Shown: in pieces, positions 16,949-26,549 of the stretch
Numbering within the stretch: the stretch's first letter is position 1
Layout: every line of letters begins with the position of its first letter
Program-made: the position numbers and the translations under genes
Notes under the pieces: model-generated
Told to the model about the DNA's origin: nothing
What the model saw: only the letters and a program-made list of their open reading frames with translations
Database searches by the model: none
Origin: Acidiphilium sp. C61
GTDB lineage: Bacteria > Pseudomonadota > Alphaproteobacteria > Acetobacterales > Acetobacteraceae
Assembly: GCF_902712915.1 (NCBI RefSeq)
Contig: NZ_CACTIA010000005.1
Coordinates: 2,070,001 to 2,134,000, forward strand
Direction of reading: 5' to 3'
Length of the DNA stretch: 64,000 nucleotides

Positions 16949-17821
16949 GTGACGACAGATCATGCGGCGATGACGGCCTGGGCGGAGCGGTTCGCCCGGG
17001 CGACGGCGACGGTGCTGCCCCAGGCGGGCGACCTCGCCTGGCTGCTCCGCCAGAGCGTGCATACGCATTTCCAGCGCCTCACGCTGCTGCCGGTGTTCGG
17101 CCTTGCGGGCGTACCGCTGCGGGTGCTGGATGTCGGCGCGGGCACCGGGGCGATGTGTCTCGACCTCGCCTGGGCCACCGGCGGTGCCGCGCGCATCACC
17201 GCGATCGACCACGATGCCCATGGCCTCGCGCTGCTCGGCGACATGGCGGGCCAGCTCGGTTGCGACATCGAGACCCGGCAGGGCGACGCCTATGCGCTGC
17301 CCGCCGAACCGCAGAGCCAGGACCTGACCCTGTGCCGCTTCCTGTTCCAGCATCTCGAACGCCCGGCCGAGGCGCTGCGCGAGATGATCCGCGTCACCGC
17401 CCCGGGCGGCCGGGTCGTGGTGATGGATGTCGATGACGGCGCGTGGATCTCCTGGCCGGACGAGGTGCCGGAGCTGCGGCGCCTCAACGATGCGGTCCGC
17501 GCGTTGCAGGCCTCGGTCGGCGCCGGCCGGCTCGTCGGCCGGCAGCTCTACGGCCTGTTCCGCGCCGCCGGCCTCGCCGAGGTGCAGGTGCTCGCGGTGC
17601 CGCGCGTCCGGCTCGGCACCTCCCATGGCCGCAGCGCCGAGATCGAGGCGCATCAGAAGGAATTCTACCTCACCCAGCGCGACCGCCTGATCGCCGCCGG
17701 GCTGATCGACGACGCTGGGTTCGATGCGGCGATGCGCGCCCTCGATGCGGGGTTCGCGCAAGACGAGTTCGGCTTCGCCTGCGAATTCGTCGCCCTCGGG
17801 CGGGTCGCGGCGGCGGGCTGA
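16949..17821 (+). CDS. Class I SAM-dependent methyltransferase
   Basis: 290 residues from a GTG at 16949 with GGGAGGG just upstream. SAM-binding motif I is LRVLDVGAGTGAMCLDLAW (about 52-70), motif II acidic residue in ITAIDHDAHGLALL, and post-motif DLTLCRFLFQHLERP...REMIRVTAPGGRVVVMDVDDG typical of Methyltransf_11/31 proteins. The substrate is unknown. The gene is separated from the GT61 pair by a palindromic repeat doublet and converges on the molybdopterin hydroxylase gene, 32 bp away. Confidence 0.85.
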   Translation: MTTDHAAMTAWAERFARATATVLPQAGDLAWLLRQSVHTHFQRLTLLPVFGLAGVPLRVLDVGAGTGAMCLDLAWATGGAARITAIDHDAHGLALLGDMAGQLGCDIETRQGDAYALPAEPQSQDLTLCRFLFQHLERPAEALREMIRVTAPGGRVVVMDVDDGAWISWPDEVPELRRLNDAVRALQASVGAGRLVGRQLYGLFRAAGLAEVQVLAVPRVRLGTSHGRSAEIEAHQKEFYLTQRDRLIAAGLIDDAGFDAAMRALDAGFAQDEFGFACEFVALGRVAAAG

Positions 17822-17853
17822 GCCGCCCGCCTCCCGCGTCCCGAGTCCCGCGA

Positions 17854-20238
17854 TCAGCCCGCCGCCCGGATCGCCTCCCACACGCGGCGCGGGGTGGCCG
17901 GCATGTCGATATGCGCGATGCCGAAGCCGGACAGCGCATCGACCACCGCGTTCATCACCGCCGGCAGGCTGCCGGCACAGCCGGCCTCGCCGCAGCCCTT
18001 GACGCCGAGCGGATTGGTCCGCGCCGGCGCCGGGTGGCTGGCAAAGCCGATCCCCGGCACCGCATCCGCCCGCGGCAGCGCATAATCCATGAACGAGCCG
18101 GTCAGCAGCTGGCCGGTCTCGTCATAGGCGACCATCTCGTGCAGCGCCTGGCCGATCCCCTGCGCCACACCGCCATGCACCTGGCCGGCGACCAGCATCG
18201 GGTTCACCAGCACGCCGAAATCGTTGACCGTGTGATAGGCGACGACCTCGATCACCCCGGTTTCGGGGTCGAGCTCGACCTCGGCGATATGGCAGCCATT
18301 GGGGAAGGCCGAGGGCACGCCGCGCGTGACATGGCCGACATCGAGCGTGGCGGGCACGTCCCCGGGCACGTCCCCGGGCACGTCCTCGGGCAGGTCGCTT
18401 GCGGTGCGCAGCCGTTCGGCGAGGTCCATGATGCCGATGCCGAGATCGGTGCCGGCGACGCTGAAGCGGCCGTTGGCGAATTCGATGTCGGCCGCGCCGG
18501 CCTCGAGCAGATGGGCGGCGGCGCGGCGTCCCTTCTCGATCACGAGGTCGCCGGCCTCGATGATGGCGGCGCCGCTCTGCATGATCGAGCGCGAGCCGCC
18601 GGTGCCGCCGCCGGCGAGGAGCTGGCGCGAATCCCCCTGCACCAGGCGGATGCGGTCGAAGGGAATGCCGAGCTTGTCGTGCAGCACCTGGGCGAAGGGG
18701 GTGGCGTGGCCCTGGCCGTAATCGAGCGTGCCGGTGACGATCGTCACCCCGCCATCGGCATCGAAGCGGATGCCGCCCATCTCGGGACTCGCATCCGCCG
18801 TCACTTCCAGATAGTGCCCGATCCCGCGCCCGCGGAGCCGCCCGCGCGCTGCGCTCTCCGCCCGCCGCGCGGCGAACCCGTCCCAGTCCGCGGCGGCCAG
18901 CGCGCGGTCGAGGGTCGCGGGGAAATCGCCGCTGTCATAGGTCAGGCCCGAGGGCGCGCGATGCGGGATCGCCTCCGGGCGGATCAGGTTGCGCCGGCGC
19001 AGCGCCAGCGGATCGAGCCCCATCTCGCGCGCGGCGGTCTCGACCAGCCGCTCCATGTAGTAATTGCCCTCCGGCCGCCCCGCGCCGCGATAGGCGCCGA
19101 CCGGGGTGGTGTTGGTGAAGACGCTGCGGCTGGACACCTCGATCAGCGGGGTGCGGTAGACGCCGACGAAATTCTTCACCGCGTTCACGGTGGCGGGCAG
19201 CAGCACCACGTTGGAGAGATAGGCGCCGAGATTGGCAAACCCGGTCAGCCGGGTCGCGAGGAAATTCCCCTCGGCGTCGAGGGCGAGTTCGGCCAGCATC
19301 TCGTGGTCGCGGCCGTGGCTGTCGGAGAGGAAGCTGCCGGAGCGGTCGTCGGTCCATTTCACCGGCCGGCCGAATTGCTTCGCGGCGAGCAGGGCGCAGA
19401 CATATTCGGGATAGCACGAGGCCTTCATGCCGAACGAGCCGCCGACATGGAAGGTGAGAACCCGGACCTGCTCCTGCGGCACGCCGAGCACGGTGCAGAG
19501 CAGCCCTCGCATGTTGACCGCCCCCTGGCAGCCGAGACGCAGCGCGTAGCCCTCCGCCGGATCGAATTCGGCGATCGCGGCGCGCGGCTCCATCGGGCTG
19601 ACGATCACGCGGCTGCTGCGCAGGCTCAGACGGGTGACATGCGCGGCCCGGGCGAAGGCGGCGGCGACGGCCTCGGCATCGCCGAAATGATAGTCGAGCA
19701 CGAGATTGCCCGGCGCCTCGTCGTGCAGTTGCGGCGCGCCGGGGGCGGCGGCGTCGCGCGCGTCGGTCACCGCCGGCAGCGTGTCGATCTCCGCCAGCAC
19801 CGCCTCGGCGGCGTCGCGCGCCTGCTGGAGCGTTTCGGCGACGACGAAGGCGATCGGGTCGCCGACATACCTCACCCGGTCGGTCGCCAGTGCGAACTGA
19901 CGCGGGCGGGGCGTGTCCGATCCGTCGCGGTTGCGGCTCGTGGCCGCCGGCATCGGGCCGAAGCCGGCGGCCACGATGTCGGCGCCGGTGATGATGGCGG
20001 CAACCCCCGGCATCGCCGCGGCGGCGGCGGTGTCGATCCCGCGCAGGATGCCGTGCGCGACCCCGCTGCGCACGGCAACACCGTAGAGCTGGCCCTGGCG
20101 GTCGAGATCGTCGGTATAGCGTCCCTCGCCGCGCAGCAGCACCGGGTCTTCGCTGCGCGACACCGGCTGGCCGATCGCGAAGCGCCCGGTGGCCGGCGCG
20201 CGGTCCAGCCCTTCCGGCTGGCGGAGGATGCGGGTCAT
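17854..20238 (-). CDS. Xanthine-dehydrogenase-family molybdopterin-binding large subunit (orphan)
   Basis: 794 residues from the ATG at 20238. N-terminal RSEDPVLLRGEGRYTDDL and GVAVRSGVAHGILRGID, molybdopterin domain with QGAVNMRGLLCTVLGVPQEQV, GGSFGMKASCYPEY, GAYRGAGRPEGNYYMERLVE, YGQGHATPFAQVLHDKLG, and C-terminal GCGEAGCAGSLPAVMNA with the conserved base-catalyst Glu. The active-site loop GAYRGAGRPE shows it is not a form I carbon monoxide dehydrogenase (AYRCSFR). Medium (FAD) and small (2Fe-2S) subunit genes are absent here; a full trimer lies at 53524-57172. A 12-bp in-frame repeat near 18352-18392 encodes repeated DVPG. It lies downstream of an IlvD/Edd dehydratase on the same strand. 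Confidence 0.88.
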   Translation of the reverse strand: MTRILRQPEGLDRAPATGRFAIGQPVSRSEDPVLLRGEGRYTDDLDRQGQLYGVAVRSGVAHGILRGIDTAAAAAMPGVAAIITGADIVAAGFGPMPAATSRNRDGSDTPRPRQFALATDRVRYVGDPIAFVVAETLQQARDAAEAVLAEIDTLPAVTDARDAAAPGAPQLHDEAPGNLVLDYHFGDAEAVAAAFARAAHVTRLSLRSSRVIVSPMEPRAAIAEFDPAEGYALRLGCQGAVNMRGLLCTVLGVPQEQVRVLTFHVGGSFGMKASCYPEYVCALLAAKQFGRPVKWTDDRSGSFLSDSHGRDHEMLAELALDAEGNFLATRLTGFANLGAYLSNVVLLPATVNAVKNFVGVYRTPLIEVSSRSVFTNTTPVGAYRGAGRPEGNYYMERLVETAAREMGLDPLALRRRNLIRPEAIPHRAPSGLTYDSGDFPATLDRALAAADWDGFAARRAESAARGRLRGRGIGHYLEVTADASPEMGGIRFDADGGVTIVTGTLDYGQGHATPFAQVLHDKLGIPFDRIRLVQGDSRQLLAGGGTGGSRSIMQSGAAIIEAGDLVIEKGRRAAAHLLEAGAADIEFANGRFSVAGTDLGIGIMDLAERLRTASDLPEDVPGDVPGDVPATLDVGHVTRGVPSAFPNGCHIAEVELDPETGVIEVVAYHTVNDFGVLVNPMLVAGQVHGGVAQGIGQALHEMVAYDETGQLLTGSFMDYALPRADAVPGIGFASHPAPARTNPLGVKGCGEAGCAGSLPAVMNAVVDALSGFGIAHIDMPATPRRVWEAIRAAG

Positions 20239-20344
20239 GCGGAATTCCCTTCGAAGAACGTCAACGATGTTGCCCCGTATGTTCGCCCAGGGCGGCGCCG
20301 GCGCAAGGGGCGGTTCGGTGAAACCAGCCGTGCCCGACCAATCG

Positions 20345-22075
20345 TCAGTGGATCTCCGGCTCGGCGATCGTCCCCGGCCGGGCCAGCACGTCGAAATCGC
20401 AGCCGGTATCGGCCTGGCCGATATGGGCGGCGAAGATCGCGCCATAGCCGCGCGGAAAGCGGGGCGGCGGCGGTGTCCACGCCGCGCGGCGCCGGGCGAG
20501 TTCGTCATCGGAGAGCCTGACATCGATCCGCCGTGCGGCGACGTCGATGGCGATGACATCGCCGGTGCGGATCAGCGCGAGCGGCCCGCCGATGAAGGAT
20601 TCCGGGGCGACGTGCAGCACGCAGGCGCCGTAGCTGGTGCCGCTCATCCGCGCGTCGGAAATCCGCAGCATGTCGCGCACGCCCTGGCGGAGCAGCTTCA
20701 CCGGGATCGGCAGCATCCCCCATTCCGGCATGCCCGGCCCGCCCTGCGGCCCGGCATTGCGCAGCACCAGGACATGATCGGCGGTGACGTCGAGATCGGG
20801 ATCGGCGACGGCTTTCGCCATCGCGTCGTAATCGTCGAACACCAGCGCCGGGCCTTCATGCTTCAGCAGGTGGGGCTCGGCGGCGGAGGGTTTCATCACG
20901 CAGCCGCCGGGGGCGAGATTGCCGCGCAGCACCGCGAGCCCCTCGGCGCGGGAGACCGGATTGTCCAGCGGACGGATCACGTCGTCGTTCCACACGGTCG
21001 CTCCGGCGATGTTATCGCCGAGTGTCGCACCGCTCACCGTGCGGGTTGCGAGGTCGAGCCGGTCGGCGATGCGGGTGAGGAAGGCCGGCAGGCCGCCGGC
21101 ATAATAGAAATCCTCCATCAGGTATTGGCCGGAGGGGCGGATATTGGCGAGCACCGGCACGCTGTCGGAGAGCGCGTCGAACCGGTCGAGATCGAGGTCG
21201 ATCCCGGCGCGGCGGGCCATCGCGATCAGGTGGATGATCGCGTTGGTCGAGCCCGCGAGGGCGGCGCTGGCGACGATTGCGTTCTCGAAACTCGCCTGGC
21301 TGAGCAGGTCGGCGGGGGTGATGTCGTCCCAGACCATCTCGACGATCCGCCGCCCGGTTGCCGCCGCCATGCGGGCATGGCGCGAATCCGGCGCCGGGAT
21401 CGAGGTCGCGCCCGGCAGGGTGAGGCCGAGCACCTCGGCGAGCGAGGTCATCGTCATCGCGGTGCCCATCGTCATGCACACGCCATCCGAGCGGGCGATG
21501 CCGGATTCCATGTCTTCCCATTGCGCTTCGGAAATGTTGCCGGCGCGCTTCTCGTCCCAGTATTTCCAGACATCCGAGCCCGAGCCGAGGATGCGCCCGC
21601 CCCAGTCGCCGCGCAGCATCGGCCCGGCGGGCATGAAGATCGCCGGCAGGCCGGCGCTGATCGCGCCCATGATGGTGGCCGGCGTGGTCTTGTCGCAGCC
21701 GCCCATCAGCACCGCGCCGTCCACCGGCAGCGAGCGCAGGCTTTCCTCGACCTCCATCGCGAGCAGGTTGCGATAGAGCATCGTCGTCGGCTTCACGAAA
21801 TTCTCCGGCAGCGCCATCACCGGAATCTCGACCGGAAAGCCGCCCGCCTGGAGCACGCCGCGGCGGATCGCCTCGACGCGTTCGGGGAAATGCCCGTGGC
21901 AATGGGCAAGCCCGCTCCAGGTGTTGACGATGGCGATGACCGGCTTGCCGGCATAATCCTCGGGCGTGTGGCCGAGCTGCTTGATCCGCGAGCGATGGCC
22001 GAAGCTGCGCAGGTCGGACGCGCCGAACCAGCGGTGGCTGCGCAGCTCCTCGGGCTTTTTGCGCGTCTTGGTCAT
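20345..22075 (-). CDS. IlvD/Edd-family dehydratase (sugar-acid dehydratase type)
   Basis: 576 residues from the ATG at 22075, with GAGGAG 7 bases upstream; the longer frame runs into a tandem repeat and is not used. Iron-sulphur and active-site motifs are present: [50 protein letters not shown] and [16 protein letters not shown]. The wording [28 protein letters not shown] favours the L-arabinonate/sugar-acid dehydratase branch over biosynthetic IlvD. It would remove water from an aldonic acid to give a 2-keto-3-deoxy acid. The orphan molybdopterin subunit follows 106 bp downstream on the same strand and could share a pathway; that is inference. Confidence 0.85.
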   Translation of the reverse strand: MTKTRKKPEELRSHRWFGASDLRSFGHRSRIKQLGHTPEDYAGKPVIAIVNTWSGLAHCHGHFPERVEAIRRGVLQAGGFPVEIPVMALPENFVKPTTMLYRNLLAMEVEESLRSLPVDGAVLMGGCDKTTPATIMGAISAGLPAIFMPAGPMLRGDWGGRILGSGSDVWKYWDEKRAGNISEAQWEDMESGIARSDGVCMTMGTAMTMTSLAEVLGLTLPGATSIPAPDSRHARMAAATGRRIVEMVWDDITPADLLSQASFENAIVASAALAGSTNAIIHLIAMARRAGIDLDLDRFDALSDSVPVLANIRPSGQYLMEDFYYAGGLPAFLTRIADRLDLATRTVSGATLGDNIAGATVWNDDVIRPLDNPVSRAEGLAVLRGNLAPGGCVMKPSAAEPHLLKHEGPALVFDDYDAMAKAVADPDLDVTADHVLVLRNAGPQGGPGMPEWGMLPIPVKLLRQGVRDMLRISDARMSGTSYGACVLHVAPESFIGGPLALIRTGDVIAIDVAARRIDVRLSDDELARRRAAWTPPPPRFPRGYGAIFAAHIGQADTGCDFDVLARPGTIAEPEIH

Positions 22076-22147
22076 CGTCGGTCTCCTCGCCTGCCGGCGC
22101 CGCGCGGCGCGGGGCCTTTGCACGGTTCTGGAATCGGGGGGCCCGGG

Positions 22148-22231
22148 ATGCAATCCCGCCTTGGCGAGGATATGCAATCCCGCCTTGGCGAAGATATGTA
22201 ATCCCGCCTTGGTGGGGATATGCAAGCCCGC
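22148..22231. repeat. 24-bp tandem array between ilvD-like and metE genes
   Basis: Three full copies (starting 22148, 22172, 22196) and a partial fourth of a 24-bp unit beginning ATGCAATCCCGCCTTGGCGA. It lies between the 5' end of the dehydratase and the 3' end of metE, both leftward. The next bases (22234-22260) form a GC-rich inverted repeat GCCCTGCCGGCAGGGGC. Confidence 0.9.
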
Positions 22232-22268
22232 CCTGCCGGCAGGGGCGCGCCGGCAGGGCGGCGGCGGA

Positions 22269-24578
22269 TCAGGCCGCCTTGGTCTCGCGCCGCAGCCGGC
22301 GGGCGGCGCCGACCAGGTTTTCCAGCGCCGGCACCACCTCGCGCCAGCTGCGGGTCTTCAGTCCGCAATCCGGGTTCACCCAGAGCTGTTCATCCGCGAG
22401 CTTGCCCCGGGCGAGGCGGAGCAGGGCGAGGATTTCCTCCTCGGGCGGAACGCGCGGACTGTGGATGTCCCACACGCCGGGGCCGATCTCGGCCGGGTAG
22501 GCGTGGGCGCCGTCGCGGGCGAAGGCCGCCAGCAGGTCCATCCGGCTGCGCGCCGTCTCGATCGAGATCGCATCCGCGTCCATGGCGGCGATGGCCGGCA
22601 TGATGTCGTGGAACTCGGCGTAGCACATGTGGGTGTGGATCGCCGTGTCGTCGCGCACCGCGGCGGTGGCGAGGCGGAAGCAGGATACCGCCCAGCCCAG
22701 ATAGGCGCCGCGCTCCGCCTCGCGCAGCGGCAGCCCCTCGCGCAGGGCCGGCTCGTCCACCTGGATGATGGCGAGGCCGGCGGCGTCGAGATCGGCCACC
22801 TCGTCACGCAGGGCCAGCGCGATCTGGCGGCAGACCGTCTCGCGCGGCAGGTCGTCGCGGACGAAGGACCATTGCAGCATCGTCACCGGCCCGGTCAGCA
22901 TTCCCTTCACCGGCCGGGTGGTGAGCGACTGGGCATGGCGCGCCCAGCGCACCGTCATCGGCCGGGGCCGCGCGACATCGCCCCAGATGATCGGCGGTGC
23001 GACGCAGCGGCTGCCATAGGATTGCACCCAGCCATGGCGGGTGAAGGCGAAGCCGTCGAGCTGCTCGCCGAAATACTTGACCATGTCGTTGCGCTCGAAT
23101 TCGCCATGCACCAGCACGTCGAGCCCGATCCGTTCCTGCAGGCGGATCGCATCCTCCGTCCAGGTCGCGATCGCTTCGTCGTATTCGGCGGCGCTGATCT
23201 CGCTGCGCGCGAGCGCCGCCCGGGCGCGGCGCACGCCCGAGGTTTGCGGCAGCGAGCCGATCGTGGTGGTGGGGAAGGTGGGCAGGTCGAGGCGCTGGCG
23301 CTGCAGTGCCCGCCGTGCGGCGTGGGGCGGTGTGCGGCGTTCCATCGCCGGTGTTGCGGCGAGCAGCCGGACGGCGACGTCCGCCCGGTGGACCCGGGCG
23401 CTTTCGGCGCGGCTGCGGCGGGCGGCATCGGCGATCTCCAGCGGCTCGGCGATCGCGTGGTCGCCCTCGTCGAGGCCGCGGGCGATGGTGGCGATCTCGG
23501 CGAGTTTCTGGGTGGCGAAGGCAAGCCAGGGCCGGATCGCCGGATCGAGCCGGTCTTCCTGCGCGAGATCGACCGGGACGTGCAGCAGGCTGCAGCTCGG
23601 CGCGATCATCAGCCGCTCGGTGCCGCCGAGGGCGCGCGCCGCCTCGCGCGCGGTGGCGAGGGCGGCGCGAAGGTCCGCCCGCCAGACGTTCCGCCCGTCG
23701 ATCAGGCCGAGCGAGAGATGGCGTGCCGGCCCGGCAGCGGCGAGGGCGGGCACGAGATCGGCCTGGCCGCGGACGAGATCGAGATGCAGGCCGGCGACCG
23801 GCAAGGCGAGGGCGGTGGGCAGGTTGTCGCCCATCGGCGCGAAATAGCTCGCCAGCAGCAGGTGCGGCGTGGCGCCGCGGGCGAGGGTTTCATAGGCGTG
23901 GGCGAAGGCGGCGCGGGCGCGGCCCGACAGGTCGAGCGCGAGGACAGGTTCGTCCATCTGCACCCAGGCGCAGCCCTCGGCCGCGAGGTCCGCCAGCACC
24001 TGCGCGTAGCAGGGCAGCAGGCGGTCCAGCAGGTCGAGCGGGTCGGACCCGTCATCGGTCTTGGCGAGCAGCAGGAACGAGACCGGGCCGAGCAGCACCG
24101 GCCGGGTGCGGCGATGGCAGGCCAGCGCCTCGCGGAACAGTTCGAGCGGGCGGTTGGCGGTGACGGTGAAGTGCTGCCCGGCGGACAGACGGGGCACGAG
24201 GTAGTGATAATTCGTGTCGAACCACTTGGTCATTTCGAGCGCCGGCAGGCCGGTGGCGGCATCGTGGCCGCCGGTGCCGCGGGCGAGGGCGAAATAGGTC
24301 GCGAGCGACACCTCCCCCCCGCGCCAGCCATAACCCGGCGGGATCGCGCCGAACATGCAGGCGGTATCCAGCACATGGTCGTAGAGCGAGGCGTCGTTGC
24401 ACGGGATGTGGCCGATGCCGAGCCCCTGTTGCAGCGCTTGCGACCCGGCGCGCAGGGCGCGGGCGGCATCGTGCAGGGCGGTTTCGGTGAGCTCGCCGGC
24501 CCAATGGGCCTCGAGTGCGGCCTTCAGCTCGCGCCGGCGGCCGATGCGGGGGAAGCCGAGATTGGTGGCGATGCTCAT
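22269..24578 (-). CDS. metE: Cobalamin-independent methionine synthase
   Basis: 769 residues from the ATG at 24578 ([13 protein letters not shown]), the usual MetE length. It transfers a methyl group from 5-methyltetrahydropteroyltri-glutamate to homocysteine. The N-terminal [13 protein letters not shown] and the C-terminal zinc ligands in [12 protein letters not shown] and NPDCGLKTR are present, as are [20 protein letters not shown] and [16 protein letters not shown]. The 458-bp leader upstream holds a cobalamin riboswitch (24705-24915), so metE is expected to be shut off when B12 is available and the organism to have a B12-dependent MetH elsewhere. Confidence 0.97.
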   Translation of the reverse strand: MSIATNLGFPRIGRRRELKAALEAHWAGELTETALHDAARALRAGSQALQQGLGIGHIPCNDASLYDHVLDTACMFGAIPPGYGWRGGEVSLATYFALARGTGGHDAATGLPALEMTKWFDTNYHYLVPRLSAGQHFTVTANRPLELFREALACHRRTRPVLLGPVSFLLLAKTDDGSDPLDLLDRLLPCYAQVLADLAAEGCAWVQMDEPVLALDLSGRARAAFAHAYETLARGATPHLLLASYFAPMGDNLPTALALPVAGLHLDLVRGQADLVPALAAAGPARHLSLGLIDGRNVWRADLRAALATAREAARALGGTERLMIAPSCSLLHVPVDLAQEDRLDPAIRPWLAFATQKLAEIATIARGLDEGDHAIAEPLEIADAARRSRAESARVHRADVAVRLLAATPAMERRTPPHAARRALQRQRLDLPTFPTTTIGSLPQTSGVRRARAALARSEISAAEYDEAIATWTEDAIRLQERIGLDVLVHGEFERNDMVKYFGEQLDGFAFTRHGWVQSYGSRCVAPPIIWGDVARPRPMTVRWARHAQSLTTRPVKGMLTGPVTMLQWSFVRDDLPRETVCRQIALALRDEVADLDAAGLAIIQVDEPALREGLPLREAERGAYLGWAVSCFRLATAAVRDDTAIHTHMCYAEFHDIMPAIAAMDADAISIETARSRMDLLAAFARDGAHAYPAEIGPGVWDIHSPRVPPEEEILALLRLARGKLADEQLWVNPDCGLKTRSWREVVPALENLVGAARRLRRETKAA

Positions 24579-24704
24579 GCGCGGCCTCCCTGGCGTGCGG
24601 GGAGGCGAACGAGGCGCGCGCGGCAGGCGCTGCCGCTGATGCGTGCAGTCATGGGTTGGCTCCGGCTTCCGGTGCACCCCGCCCGGCAGCGTTGGTTGAT
24701 GCGA

Positions 24705-24915
24705 CACCGGCAGGTCTCCTGGCTCGCGGGTCGACGCTGGTGGCCCTGCCTTCCCGAACCGGTTCCGGTTCAGTGGCTCGCCCTTGCGGGCGGACGGACC
24801 ACCGGCTCGCCGCTGACAGTTGCGGGGGCAGCCATCGACTTGCTTCCGGGACAATCAGGCCCGGCCGAAGCGCACGATGTTCCCTTTTCACCCGCTCGCG
24901 CGGGACCGGTGACCT
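24705..24915 (-). ncRNA. Cobalamin (AdoCbl-type) riboswitch in the metE leader
   Basis: On the minus strand the leader shows, in order, GGTGAAAAGGGAA, GCTGCCCCCGCAACTGT, and the B12 box AGCCAGGAGACCTGCC (complement of 24709-24724), the three conserved landmarks of the class. It ends about 125 bp before the metE start, and the remaining leader is long enough for an expression platform. Effect expected: B12 binding lowers metE expression. The rest of the gap up to 25036 holds the promoter region of the divergent OsmC gene, and nothing else was seen. Confidence 0.93.
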
Positions 24916-25036
24916 GTTGCATATGCCGGCTCGGCGGGCGGGCGGCAAGGGTGGGGTGTCGCGGATGGCCGGATGGCGGTCTGGCGGCGGCGGCGCGCCG
25001 GGTGCAGACTGCGCGCGGCAGAAGGAGACAGGCAAG

Positions 25037-25483
25037 ATGGCCGACACGCACGAGATCGTCCTGCGGCAGATCGAGAATTACCGGTTCGAGACCGAATTCG
25101 GCGGCGGCTTGCCGAAGCTCGTCTCCGACGAGCCGCCGCCGCTCGGCGGCGGGGCGGGGCCGGAGCCGGTGCAGCTGCTGCTCGCGGCGGTGGGCTCGTG
25201 CATGTCGTCCAGCTTTCATTTCGCGATGACCAAGTTTCGCGAGGCGCCGGGGGCGATCACCACCACCGCGCGGGCGACCGTGGAGCGCGACGAGAACCGG
25301 AGGCTGCGGGTGCAGGCGATCCATGTTGCCATCGGGTTCGCCGCCGAGGCCGGGACGATCGGGCATCTCGACCGGATTCTCGGCCAGTTCGAGCAGTTCT
25401 GCACCGTCGGCGCCTCGGTCGCGCGGGGGATCCCGATCGAGGTGAGGGTGACCGACGGCAGCGGCACGCGGGTGAAGGGCTGA
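25037..25483 (+). CDS. OsmC/Ohr-family peroxiredoxin-like protein
   Basis: 148 residues, start ATG 25037 with AAGGAGA upstream. The two family cysteines are present: one in LLAAVGSCMSSSFHFAM (about residue 56) and one in FEQFCTVGASVARGIPIEV (about residue 122). OsmC proteins reduce organic hydroperoxides with the paired thiols, although some members have other roles. Divergent from metE across the riboswitch region. A 10-bp inverted repeat with DnaA-box-like sequence follows 50 bp after the stop. Confidence 0.85.
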   Translation: MADTHEIVLRQIENYRFETEFGGGLPKLVSDEPPPLGGGAGPEPVQLLLAAVGSCMSSSFHFAMTKFREAPGAITTTARATVERDENRRLRVQAIHVAIGFAAEAGTIGHLDRILGQFEQFCTVGASVARGIPIEVRVTDGSGTRVKG

Positions 25484-25532
25484 AGCAAGACCGTAACCAA
25501 ATCAGGCTTTTGCGATCCGGGCTTCGCACGAG

Positions 25533-25566
25533 TTGTCCACAGAAATCTGAATAAGCCTGTGGACAA
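25533..25566. repeat. Inverted repeat with DnaA-box-like arms
   Basis: TTGTCCACAG (25533-25542) and CTGTGGACAA (25557-25566) are perfect 10-bp arms around 14 bases. Each arm differs from the DnaA box TTWTNCACA by one base. No T-run follows, so a terminator is unlikely in either direction. It lies between OsmC and the IclR gene. Confidence 0.7.
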
Positions 25567-25687
25567 GCGCGGGGGGAATCCGGAAGCTCGCCCTTGGCGT
25601 GGGAAAGGTTAACGATTTTCGCCCCGCCCGGACGCCGGGCGGTCTGCCATCTTGCATCCGCAGGGGAGATGTGCGCAGAACGCACGG

Positions 25688-26509
25688 ATGCCAACTGCGC
25701 CAGACGAGACCGGACCATCCAGGCTGCCGCGCCCGAGCCTGACCAACCCGCGCGACCATGTCGAGAGTTTCGCCCGGGGGCTGGCGATATTGTGCGCCTT
25801 CGGGCCGGACCGGCCGAAGATGACGCTGTCGGACGCCGCCAGGGTGACCGGGTTGCAGCGCTCGGCGGCGCGGCGGTTTCTGCTCACCCTCTGCGACCTC
25901 GGCTATGCGGTGCAGACCGACCGGTGGTTCACCCTCACGCCGCGGGTGCTGGAGCTGGGCTATGCCTATCTCGGCAGCCTGCGCTTTCCCGAACTCATCG
26001 AACCCTATCTGACCGGGCTGACGCAGCGGCTGGGCGAATCGAGCTCGGCGGCGGTGCTGGACGGGACGGAGATCGTGTATGTCGCGCGGTCGGCCGCGCC
26101 GCAGCGGCTGATGTCGCTCTCGCTCGGGGTGGGCAGCCGGCTGCCGGCGCACGCGACCTCGATGGGGCAGGCGCTGCTCGCCACGCTGAGCGAGGAGGAG
26201 GTGCGCGCCCGGTATGGGCGCGGGCCGCTGCCGGCGTTCACCCAGGCGACCATCACCGACCCGGCGCTGCTGCTCGAACGGCTGGCGGCAGTGCGGCGGG
26301 ACGGGTTCGCGCTCAACGACCAGGAACTGGAACTCGGCCTGCGCTCGGTTTCGGTCGCGGTGCCGGGCAAGGGGAGCCGGCAGGCGGTTGCCCTCAATGT
26401 CGCCACCAACGCGGCGCGGGTGTCGCATGACGAGGTGATGCGCCGCATCCTGCCCGCGATCCGCGAGGCGGCGGCGCAATGCGCGCGGGCGGTCGCCCTG
26501 CTCGGCTGA
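25688..26509 (+). CDS. IclR-family transcriptional regulator (PcaR/PobR subgroup)
   Basis: About 273 residues if read from the ATG at 25688; an in-frame TTG at 25652 is an alternative start. N-terminal winged helix (VESFARGLAILCAFGPDRPKMTLSDAARVTGLQRSAARR, written here as motif VESFARGLAIL plus LSDAARVTGLQRSAARRFLL) and a C-terminal IclR effector domain (LGVGSRLPAHATSMGQALLA, ELELGLRSVSVAVPG). Members near PcaR/PobR respond to aromatic acids. No aromatic catabolic gene lies beside it, so its target is elsewhere or is unknown. It converges on the gene at 26550-27152, 40 bp away. Confidence 0.88.
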   Translation: MPTAPDETGPSRLPRPSLTNPRDHVESFARGLAILCAFGPDRPKMTLSDAARVTGLQRSAARRFLLTLCDLGYAVQTDRWFTLTPRVLELGYAYLGSLRFPELIEPYLTGLTQRLGESSSAAVLDGTEIVYVARSAAPQRLMSLSLGVGSRLPAHATSMGQALLATLSEEEVRARYGRGPLPAFTQATITDPALLLERLAAVRRDGFALNDQELELGLRSVSVAVPGKGSRQAVALNVATNAARVSHDEVMRRILPAIREAAAQCARAVALLG

Positions 26510-26549
26510 GCGGGGACGCGGAAACGCCAGAAGAGGATCGGCAACAGGA

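Noticed and set aside
17443..20520. A 1025-codon open frame on the plus strand
   Set aside because: It is antisense to the molybdopterin hydroxylase gene and has His/Arg/Asp-rich composition typical of reverse-strand shadows in GC-rich DNA.
21966..25229. A 1087-codon open frame on the plus strand
   Set aside because: Antisense to the dehydratase and metE and running through the riboswitch. No recognisable domain.
25533..25566. Chromosome origin signal
   Set aside because: Only two imperfect DnaA-like words, no AT-rich unwinding region and no origin-type neighbours.
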